Source: Candidatus Bacteroides pullicola
GTDB lineage: Bacteria > Bacteroidota > Bacteroidia > Bacteroidales > Bacteroidaceae
Assembly (NCBI GenBank): GCA_019115825.1
Contig: DXCV01000039.1
Coordinates: 1 to 62,785 of the forward strand
Direction of reading: 5' to 3'
DNA length: 62,785 nt
The notes beneath the pieces are model-generated. The model saw nothing but the letters and a program-made list of their open reading frames with translations, searched no databases and was not told where the DNA came from. A program made the position numbers and the translations under genes. Numbering within the stretch: the stretch's first letter is position 1; every line of letters starts with the position of its first letter. Shown in pieces: positions 57,307 to 62,785 of the stretch.

Positions 57307-57445
57307 TATCTTTGCACTCACTGGAGCGCGGATGTGGTTGCCCGGTACCCTCCGCCTTGCTGGTTGCCATTGCAACGTCACCGGGTGCGTGGGTCATTCC
57401 AGTCATATATCCCACATGGGCAGTGTCATTTGGCACTGCTTTTTT
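57307..57445 (+). ncRNA. Candidate small RNA divergent from terS
   Basis: A rightward -7 box TATCTTTG (57307-57314) is followed by about 126 nt with many stems and a strong terminator (GCAGTG/CACTGC, 57420-57425 with 57434-57439, then T6). Stems: ACTGGA (57320-57325) with TCCAGT (57398-57403); CCCGGT (57341-57346) with ACCGGG (57380-57385); GTTGC with GCAAC (57363-57376); a possible pseudoknot stem GCGGA/TCCGC (57328-57332 with 57351-57355). It runs opposite to all neighbouring genes. Overlapping reading frames do not look like proteins. Confidence 0.6.
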
Positions 57446-57965
57446 ATTTATCGTGTTTATGTCGGTGTATGCTCCCATGCGCTGAAATAACGATTATCTG
57501 TTTAAACCTATATTTGTTCAATGCCTCGTATTGTCTTATTCCTGCTTCGACATTCTTCCGGCTGTACAATCGGTTCTTGTCATAGATGACCGCAATGTCC
57601 GCGTTCTTGTCCTTGGCATGAGCCAATGCGTTTTTGACATTGGTTACACTACTTCCTTTCGGTGTACGTTGCTCAAAGGATGCGGAGAACAGATAGCCAT
57701 CGGGCGTTTTGACCTTGTGCCCAAGCCCTGCCTCGTTCTTCAGCGTCACCTTGTACCCCTTGTCGGCCAATATCCGTGCCGCCTCCAGCTCTTCGGGCTT
57801 GTGTCGTGCGGTGCTCTTCTCTATGGCGAGCCATCCGCCTCCCTTTCCCATCTCCACGGAGGAGTAACGCCCGCTGTCACGTAGGACGGCTACTTCCGCT
57901 TGCCGCTTCCGGTAGGTGGAAGAGCCTTGTCGGTATGTACGAACGCCGCCAGAAGTTTTTGCCAT
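57444..57965 (-). CDS. MAKTSGG-tagged protein with CdiA-like nuclease domain
   Basis: A 173-residue protein. It starts MAKTSGGVRTYRQGSSTYRK. The C-terminal domain (HKPEELEAARILADKGYKVT, TPDGYLFSASFEQRTP, NVKNALAHAKDKNADIAVIY) has the pattern of CdiA C-terminal tRNase / BECR-fold nuclease domains of polymorphic toxins. The start at 57965 is chosen because it begins with the tag shared by the next two genes. It could be a toxin delivered with phage particles, or a phage tool against host RNA. No clear immunity gene is seen. Confidence 0.65.
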   Translation of the reverse strand: MAKTSGGVRTYRQGSSTYRKRQAEVAVLRDSGRYSSVEMGKGGGWLAIEKSTARHKPEELEAARILADKGYKVTLKNEAGLGHKVKTPDGYLFSASFEQRTPKGSSVTNVKNALAHAKDKNADIAVIYDKNRLYSRKNVEAGIRQYEALNKYRFKQIIVISAHGSIHRHKHDK

Positions 57966-58339
57966 TACCTGCGTCTCTTTCTCCAATCAATGCCCCGCTT
58001 CTCCAACGCACGCCTTGCGGCCCTTACGGCTTCATTGTCGCTGTTGCCTTGCGCCGTTTGCATTAGCTGCTCGATGCGGGTAGGCTGTCTTATCTGACCG
58101 GACGACACAAGGCGGTTGTAGTCTTCCCTCAGCCTCGCCCTTGTGTTGAAATACTCCATATCCTTTTGATTCTGTCGTTCAAGTATGGCACGCCCTGCAC
58201 CGTTGCGATAGTTTCCCTTTGCCAAAGCGACATCGCCAAACCCGGCACGTCCGTAACCCATCGAAGCCAAGTATTGCTCTTCGGTCATGACCCTTTGGCG
58301 TACACCGCCACCTCTTATATTTCCACTCGTCTTAGCCAT
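57965..58339 (-). CDS. MAKTSGN-tagged protein of unknown function
   Basis: A 124-residue protein starting MAKTSGNIRGGGVRQRVMTE, then helical and very basic at the end (RAARRALEKRGIDWRKRRR). After the tag it shares nothing obvious with the neighbours. The stop overlaps the start of the next gene. Nucleic-acid binding is likely from charge. Confidence 0.65.
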   Translation of the reverse strand: MAKTSGNIRGGGVRQRVMTEEQYLASMGYGRAGFGDVALAKGNYRNGAGRAILERQNQKDMEYFNTRARLREDYNRLVSSGQIRQPTRIEQLMQTAQGNSDNEAVRAARRALEKRGIDWRKRRR

Positions 58340-58362
58340 AACACTATTTTTTATATTAATAT

Positions 58363-58395
58363 TTAATCTGTATTACCGCCCGCAGTCTTGGCCAT
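58363..58395 (-). pseudogene. Remnant or micro-ORF carrying the same N-terminal tag
   Basis: A 10-codon frame reads MAKTAGGNTD and stops. It repeats the tag of the three flanking genes and lies in the gap between two of them. It may be the stump of a deleted fourth family member or a leader peptide. Confidence 0.55.
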
Positions 58396-58406
58396 GATTT
58401 GCCACT

Positions 58407-58685
58407 TTAAGGTATAAACCCGTGTTTCTTCATCCAAGCCAATGCTTCTCGTTCCGTATTGAACTCCTTGCGTTGCGGTCTCAATCCTCCGGTAGACCCC
58501 TTTACGCCGCCGAATACTCCATAATAGCGTCCATTGCTCATTATGCCCACTTGGCCGTACTCATTGCCTTCCCCGGTGTATCGTAGGATAGCGGAGTCTT
58601 GCCCTATTTGGTTCCTTAGCCCAAGAACACTTCTTCCGCTCCTCGAAGAGCTTCTTCCTCTTACTCCTCCTGCACTCTTAGCCAT
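58407..58685 (-). CDS. MAKSAGG-tagged small protein
   Basis: A 92-residue protein starting MAKSAGGVRGRSSSRSGRSV with a Ser/Arg-rich stretch, then a compact C-terminal domain (GRYYGVFGGVKG, EREALAWMKKHGF). Overlaps the ParB-like gene by eight bases. The N-terminal tag equals that of the two genes downstream. Function unknown. Confidence 0.65.
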   Translation of the reverse strand: MAKSAGGVRGRSSSRSGRSVLGLRNQIGQDSAILRYTGEGNEYGQVGIMSNGRYYGVFGGVKGSTGGLRPQRKEFNTEREALAWMKKHGFIP

Positions 58686-59778
58686 TGTTTCCTCCTTTCT
58701 TCTTTATGTTCTTGTTCGTCATGAACTGCTCCACATACAGCACATTATGCCGCAAGCAGATTTCACGTATCTTCTCACCGCCGCCGTAGACTATCATGTT
58801 CGGCTTGTCAAGCCCCGATATTTGGCGGGCGATGTCTATCTCCTGTTTCAGGTATTCCTCACGGTCGGCATAGCCACGGGTGGCGAAGGCGTTGTAGCCT
58901 TCTGGGATGCCCAGGCGGTTGTAGCCGTAGAACTTCCGCGCCACGTTGAGGTCGGCATACACCCGCGCCCCGCACTCCTGCCAGAAGCGGGCTATCCAGC
59001 GTTTCATGTAGATGAGCTGGAGGCCGTAGGCTACGGGTGTGGTGTCGAACAGCGAGAGGTTGGGCTCTACCAGCTCCGAGCAACCCGCCTGCAAAGGCTT
59101 GGCGGGATCGTCCCAGATGGCGGTGAAGCGGTAGTCCTCCACATAGAAGTGGTACGTTTGTATGCCTTTCTTCAGCCGCGTGTCCGTGCCCCAGCCGGAG
59201 AAGGGCAATAATAAGCCGCTGCCCGGCTGGCGGTCAATCCTCAGCGTGGGAATGTCATAGGCGTTGTCGCTGTCGTAGATGCGGTCGGCGAGCATCAGGG
59301 AGGCGATGTCGAGCTTTTCCTCCTTCTTGTCCGCTGCCTTGGGCTTGGCGGGCTTGGTGTCCGGCTCTTCTTCCTTGGGCTCTTGCCACACGTCAAAGCC
59401 CCAGTCATCCAGCTCGGCCGCGTCCCACTCGTTGGCCAATGCGTCCCAGTCGTTGTCGCCGAAGGGGTTGTTGTCCTGTATCAGCATCTGCCGCAACTTC
59501 TCCGGCGGGGTGTCAGCGGGGAGGATGCAGCACGGCACTTCCTTCCAGCCGAGTTCGCGGTAAGCCTGCAAACGCATGTTCCCGCCGACCACCACGTAGC
59601 CACCGCCGTGGGGCACGACAAGCAGGTCGCGCGCCTCGGTCATCTCCGGAAGCTCGCGGATGCTCTTCACCAGCTTGAGGAACTTGTCGCGCCGCATCGT
59701 GCGGGGATTGCGGGGGAGGCCGTCAACCTGTCCCTCGTTGGCGAATACCTTTGTTATGTCTATTTTTTGCCTTTCCAT
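58678..59778 (-). CDS. ParB-like nuclease domain fused to DUF4417
   Basis: A 366-residue protein. Residues about 1-115 are a ParB/sulfiredoxin-like domain (GLPRNPRTMRRDKFLKLVKS; VVPHGGGYVVVGGNMRLQAY). A charged linker follows (about 130-165). Residues about 175-360 match DUF4417 (RIDRQPGSGLLLPFSGWGTD; PVAYGLQLIYMKRWIARFWQ). Phage fusions of this kind stand next to terminase genes and may modify DNA or a nucleotide cofactor. The start at 59778 is almost at the transcription start of its promoter (59786). Confidence 0.8.
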   Translation of the reverse strand: MERQKIDITKVFANEGQVDGLPRNPRTMRRDKFLKLVKSIRELPEMTEARDLLVVPHGGGYVVVGGNMRLQAYRELGWKEVPCCILPADTPPEKLRQMLIQDNNPFGDNDWDALANEWDAAELDDWGFDVWQEPKEEEPDTKPAKPKAADKKEEKLDIASLMLADRIYDSDNAYDIPTLRIDRQPGSGLLLPFSGWGTDTRLKKGIQTYHFYVEDYRFTAIWDDPAKPLQAGCSELVEPNLSLFDTTPVAYGLQLIYMKRWIARFWQECGARVYADLNVARKFYGYNRLGIPEGYNAFATRGYADREEYLKQEIDIARQISGLDKPNMIVYGGGEKIREICLRHNVLYVEQFMTNKNIKKKGGNNG

Positions 59779-59785
59779 GATAAGG

Positions 59786-59793
59786 CAAAGGTA
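59786..59793 (-). promoter_or_regulatory. Promoter -7 box for the packaging operon
   Basis: TACCTTTG on the minus strand, about 8 bp from the ATG at 59778, so the mRNA is probably nearly leaderless. Confidence 0.7.
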
Positions 59794-59883
59794 CGGAAAG
59801 TGGATGTGGATAGGGGAATGATGAGGGGAGGGAAACGAAACAAAAGGGGGATTGTTCGGTATCGGGGGAGAGGGCATGAAAAA

Positions 59884-59956
59884 AACTACCTATAAGTAGT
59901 TGATGAACTACCTATAAGTAGTTGGCCGATTACCTATAGGTAGTTGGGGAACTACC
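59884..59956. repeat. 22-bp tandem repeat array D
   Basis: Four units begin at 59884, 59906, 59928 and 59950, each with an (A)ACTACC-TATA-(A/G)GTAGTT palindromic core. The spacing is exactly 22 bp, as in arrays A to C, though the core sequence differs. It lies between the HU-like gene and the ParB-like gene. Confidence 0.85.
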
Positions 59957-59969
59957 CATGGGAGGATGT

Positions 59970-60449
59970 TTAGCCGAAGCTGTCTTCATCGCCGCTGCCG
60001 GGTTCGCCTCCGCCGGGTTCTTCGGTGCTGTCGGGCAGGGTCTCGCCTTTCTTGGCCACGCGGCGGAAGGTCAGCCCTCCGATGGCCTTGGTGGTGGCTT
60101 CGGAAACGAACCGTCCGGGGCGGAACTGTATGCTTACGCCCGTGATGTTGGCTGTGGTGAAGTCCTTCTCGGTGTCCGCGCCCGTGCTCTGGATCTGTAG
60201 CTGGAACGAGCCCAGGTTCTCGGCGCGCACAATCTTGCCGTTGGCCAGGTGCTTGTTGAGCTGCTTGATGAAGGCGCGTATGGCGGCCAGCACGTCCGCG
60301 TCGGTCAGCGTGGTGGCGTAGGCGATGTCCTCGGCCATTTCGTCCAAGGTGACTTCGCCGCTGGCCTGCGCCTTGGCATAATACTTCTTCGGCGCGTCCG
60401 GGTTGCCCGGCTCGCTGCTCATGTACGCCAGTGAATAGTTTACGCTCAT
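59970..60449 (-). CDS. HU-like DNA-binding family protein with acidic Gly/Pro tail
   Basis: A 159-residue protein (SVNYSLAYMSSEPGNPDAPK; GEVTLDEMAEDIAYATTLTD; RAENLGSFQLQIQSTGAD). This is the long HU-related form (HU-HIG-like) of Bacteroidetes with a C-terminal EEPGGGEPGSGDEDSFG tail like that of the gene at 37645. The start at 60449 gives the usual N terminus. It may organise phage or host DNA near the attachment site. Confidence 0.8.
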   Translation of the reverse strand: MSVNYSLAYMSSEPGNPDAPKKYYAKAQASGEVTLDEMAEDIAYATTLTDADVLAAIRAFIKQLNKHLANGKIVRAENLGSFQLQIQSTGADTEKDFTTANITGVSIQFRPGRFVSEATTKAIGGLTFRRVAKKGETLPDSTEEPGGGEPGSGDEDSFG

Positions 60450-60475
60450 TGTCTTTGTCTCCTTTCTTGGTTTGG

Positions 60476-60988
60476 TTAATAATCTCCCCAAAGGTATGGA
60501 TAATCCTTCGCCTGCGAGCATCCGTCTCCGCCTTTTCCGGAACATGCCCCCGGTTGTTCACTCTTGGCGCAATCCTTTATCCGGCGGACGAGCTTGTCGT
60601 ATATGCCCCGGATTTCTTCCTTGTAGCGGTTGTACACGTCATAATAGGATGTGGATGTCTTCTTGTTGTTCGAGATGACGCATGGAGATATTCCGGGTAT
60701 GGTTCGGGCTATGGCCGCGCGCAGCCCGTCGGGCATCTTGCCGCCTGCCAACGCTCCCGGCGCGTACAAGAAGAGGATGATGAAGATGAATTTCATTCGC
60801 GCGTAAGCTTTTCCAGGCTGTCCTCCTTCATCCCCGTCCATGATGTCGTTGAACCAAGCATACAAGGTGGGTATCATTGCATAGTCGCAGAGCATCGGGC
60901 GGGAAAGCCTTGTTTCCCGCTCCGACAGCACAGACTTCATCCTGCGTATTTCCCTGATTTCCGAAATGCACGAAAAGTCCTTTTCCAT
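60476..60988 (-). CDS. Hypothetical protein with internal hydrophobic segment
   Basis: A 170-residue protein. A helical N-terminal part is followed by a hydrophobic stretch (about 90-101, FIFIILFLYAPGAL) and a basic C-terminal part with a cysteine-rich tail (SGKGGDGCSQAKD). A promoter box lies 18 bp upstream. It stands between the integrase and the HU-like gene. Not recognised. Confidence 0.6.
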   Translation of the reverse strand: MEKDFSCISEIREIRRMKSVLSERETRLSRPMLCDYAMIPTLYAWFNDIMDGDEGGQPGKAYARMKFIFIILFLYAPGALAGGKMPDGLRAAIARTIPGISPCVISNNKKTSTSYYDVYNRYKEEIRGIYDKLVRRIKDCAKSEQPGACSGKGGDGCSQAKDYPYLWGDY

Positions 60989-61005
60989 AGAGATTTATAT
61001 TTTTG

Positions 61006-61013
61006 CAAAGGTA
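61006..61013 (-). promoter_or_regulatory. Promoter -7 box
   Basis: TACCTTTG on the minus strand, 18 bp before the ATG at 60988. Confidence 0.7.
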
Positions 61014-61089
61014 GCAAGAATAACGGAGTATGCAAATAAAACCGCGTGCATTTCCATGGTGTTGGTGGCGTTCGGCCTCGCTCAGCGCG

Positions 61090-62310
61090 TCATTCCCCGC
61101 CCTCCACCTTCCCGAACACATATTCCATCAACTTGTAATTCGCATCGTTGACAGGCGAAAAATCCCTCTTGATGTAAAGCTCCGTCACCCGCATGGACTG
61201 GTCCGTGTGGTTTAACATCAGGTTCACCGTCCATCGGTCTATGCCCGCTTCGTTGGCGGCTATCGTGGCAAGGCTGTGGCGTGCCGCGTAGAATTGGAGT
61301 TTCTCGATGCCCAGCTCTTTCCCTATTTCCTTCAAGCCTATGTTGATGGAGCGGTTCAGTTCTTCCATATCGACAAACCTTTCATGGAAGTTGAACACCC
61401 TTTCCTTCCCACGGTATTTCTCCACCAGACCCTTAATAATAGGATGCACCCGGACAACCATCTTCGCCTTGTCGTTACGCCTGTCCTTCGTCTTCGTGCG
61501 GCAATAGGTGATATATTCCCCGTCGTATTCCACGGCGTTGTACAAGTCCGCTGAGTTCATCCCCAGCAGGCAGAACGACAGCTTGAAGCAATCCAGCGCG
61601 AGGTCGTGGCGCGTCTGCTTGCCGTTCCAAGTGTCTCCCCGGTACGGCAAGGCGAAAATCGCCCGTATCTGCTCCGTGGTCAGCGCACGCTTCTCCGCCA
61701 CGTTCTGCTGCTTCGGCTTGTACTTCCGCAGGCTCTGCTTGATGCGGATGATGTCGTTGTCCTCGTCGTTGTAGTAATCCCTCGCCTCGTTGAACAGCCG
61801 GACGATGGAGGATGTGTATAGTGACTGCGCCCTTGGCTTTCCGGCAAGCCATTCCTCATACTGCTTCATCGTCCGCGCCGTCACCTCAGAGCAAAGGATA
61901 TGCTCGCGCCCGAAGAACATGCAGAAGGAATTGATGGCCGCCTGGTAATTCTTCACCCCCTTCAAGTTCGGATGTTGCAGGCACCACTTCCGGGCGAATG
62001 ATACGAAATCTATCCCGCCTGCATCCCTCTTGCTCTCCTTAAGGTACGCCACCACGTCATCTATGGGCATTTCGTTCAGTTCAAGGTTGAGCGGCGCAAT
62101 CTTCTCCCGGTACGCCTTGATGAGTGCATCGCACTTGTCTATCACCTGCTGGTTCTTTATCTTGAACCCGGCAGTCATGTCTTTCTTGGTGACATACATC
62201 GTGGTGGAGATATACCTCACCTTGCGCTCGTGGGTGAAGCGGATGAATACGCTCCAAGTTTTGTCCTCGCGCTGCCTGTCCTTGAATATAGTTGCCTTGA
62301 ATGTTGCCAT
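61090..62310 (-). CDS. int: Tyrosine-type phage integrase
   Basis: A 406-residue integrase of Bacteroidetes type. Residues about 1-85 are the arm-binding domain, about 105-205 the SAM-like core-binding domain, and about 215-406 the catalytic domain, with FYAARHSLATIAANEAG (Arg-His motif), VNLMLNHTDQSM (His) and the nucleophile in TELYIKRDF (Tyr379). It inserts the phage into the tRNA-His gene. The gene starts 125 bp from the core repeat with arm-site repeats in between, and has an AAAGGAG ribosome site. Confidence 0.95.
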   Translation of the reverse strand: MATFKATIFKDRQREDKTWSVFIRFTHERKVRYISTTMYVTKKDMTAGFKIKNQQVIDKCDALIKAYREKIAPLNLELNEMPIDDVVAYLKESKRDAGGIDFVSFARKWCLQHPNLKGVKNYQAAINSFCMFFGREHILCSEVTARTMKQYEEWLAGKPRAQSLYTSSIVRLFNEARDYYNDEDNDIIRIKQSLRKYKPKQQNVAEKRALTTEQIRAIFALPYRGDTWNGKQTRHDLALDCFKLSFCLLGMNSADLYNAVEYDGEYITYCRTKTKDRRNDKAKMVVRVHPIIKGLVEKYRGKERVFNFHERFVDMEELNRSINIGLKEIGKELGIEKLQFYAARHSLATIAANEAGIDRWTVNLMLNHTDQSMRVTELYIKRDFSPVNDANYKLMEYVFGKVEGGE

Positions 62311-62319
62311 AATCTCCTT

Positions 62320-62340
62320 TTGCTAAAACATTGCTAAAAC
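62320..62340. other. Integrase arm sites, right
   Basis: TTGCTAAAAC occurs at 62320-62329 and 62331-62340, matching the pair at 421-441 in sequence and spacing. They lie ten bases upstream of the integrase start, so integrase binding may also control its own gene. Confidence 0.6.
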
Positions 62341-62434
62341 AATTTCGCTCTACTTGTAGCCTTTTTAATGTACTTGTAAAACCATCCTTTCGCCTCATTT
62401 CTGAATGCGCCTGCCGTAACCCGTTGGAATATAG

Positions 62435-62523
62435 CAAAAAAGAGGAGAACCGTTGCCGATTTTCCTCTTTTCTTGCGGGTGGCAGATGGGACTCGAACCC
62501 ACGACATTCAGAACCACAATCTG
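62435..62523. repeat. Right phage attachment repeat
   Basis: Matches 273-361 with one mismatch. It contains the 3' half of the functional tRNA-His gene, here supplied by the phage, and a terminator-like hairpin beyond it. Confidence 0.93.
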
Positions 62524-62552
62524 ACGCTCTAACCAACTGAACTACAGCCACC
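62478..62552 (-). tRNA. tRNA-His (anticodon GTG)
   Basis: A full cloverleaf: acceptor stem 62545-62551 with 62479-62485, anticodon loop TTGTGGT, T arm GTGGG/CCCAT. The extra 5' base G-1 (62552) pairs with the discriminator C (62478), the hallmark of tRNA-His. No CCA is encoded. One T-T mismatch in the acceptor stem (sixth pair) is also present in the displaced left copy, so it is not an effect of integration. Confidence 0.95.
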
Positions 62553-62579
62553 ATGTTAGTGTATTTCTCAAATGCGGTG

Positions 62580-62587
62580 CAAAGGTA
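62580..62587 (-). promoter_or_regulatory. Promoter -7 box of tRNA-His
   Basis: TACCTTTG on the minus strand, about 28 bp before the tRNA 5' end. Confidence 0.7.
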
Positions 62588-62785
62588 GGGATTATTTTTG
62601 AATTGACAAACATTCGGGGGAATTTTTTTGCAAAATCTTCGTTTTTTCCATCTAAAGGGATTTGCTGCCTGCCGGAGGCGAAAATCTAACAGTCTAACAG
62701 TCTAACAGTTTTTTAAAACGAGTTGCGACGTGAGTGTAAGAGTAGATATTTATATCTATATATATATATTTATATTATATATATA
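62588..62785. other. Right host flank
   Basis: No gene. TCTAACAG is repeated three times at 62685-62708, and an AT-only stretch closes the window (about 62743-62785). Confidence 0.6.

Noticed and set aside
57275..57585. Rightward frames inside the small RNA near terS
   Set aside because: They begin before or at the promoter and overlap the terminator; composition is not protein-like.

Overview
This window is an integrated temperate phage of a Bacteroides-type bacterium (order Bacteroidales) with short host flanks. An 89-bp direct repeat with one mismatch (273-361 and 62435-62523) contains the 3' half of a tRNA-His gene and bounds about 62.2 kb. The tRNA is intact at the right end and is remade by phage DNA. 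A tyrosine integrase lies beside it, and copies of a 10-bp motif (TTGCTAAAAC), probably integrase arm sites, sit just inside both ends. Promoters throughout follow the Bacteroidetes -7 pattern TAnnTTTG. No second integrase, insertion sequence, reverse transcriptase or CRISPR array was seen.

Layout. At 0.4-2.4 kb is the lysogeny end: a Bor-like lipoprotein, small accessory genes and an S24/LexA-type repressor read leftwards. At 2.4-27.6 kb is a mostly rightward early region: a PD-(D/E)XK-like nuclease, a PIN-domain toxin pair (leftward), a recombination set (SMC/Rad50-like ATPase, RecT, metallo-beta-lactamase-fold enzyme), a VRR-NUC nuclease, a replication-like protein, a cytosine methyltransferase, a HigB-HigA-SecB-like triad, a radical-SAM protein, MazG-like and DUF4406-like proteins, and many tiny proteins joined by ATGA-type overlaps. 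At 27.6-62.3 kb everything of size is leftward: tail fibre and lysis genes, a 1528-residue hub/fibre protein, tape measure, tail tube, connectors, capsid, scaffold, portal, terminase, a cluster of small proteins sharing an N-terminal tag, a ParB-DUF4417 protein, an HU-like protein and the integrase. The virion is therefore a siphovirus-like tailed particle.

How the parts work together. The repressor has one matching palindromic operator in its own promoter region (2407-2426) and two more at 4810-4829 and 4839-4858 before the early operon. An antirepressor with a structured leader sits inside the tail genes and could relieve repression. Head, tail and lysis genes form long operons with few internal promoters.

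The most unusual content is RNA and overlapping coding. I see five candidate structured RNAs: a roughly 104-nt repressor-controlled RNA whose first and last loops are exactly complementary over 7 nt; a roughly 400-nt gene-free, strongly folded stretch; a tRNA-like element with no proper anticodon loop; a roughly 126-nt RNA divergent from terS; and a leftward mini-gene whose ribosome site is covered by a 22-bp pairing with its own leader. The methyltransferase gene carries a second long protein in another frame, and a single extra A breaks both at the same point. Three consecutive proteins and a 10-residue remnant share an N-terminal MAK(T/S)(S/A)GG tag, one of them fused to a CdiA-like nuclease domain. 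Four intergenic tandem arrays of different sequence share a 22-bp period.
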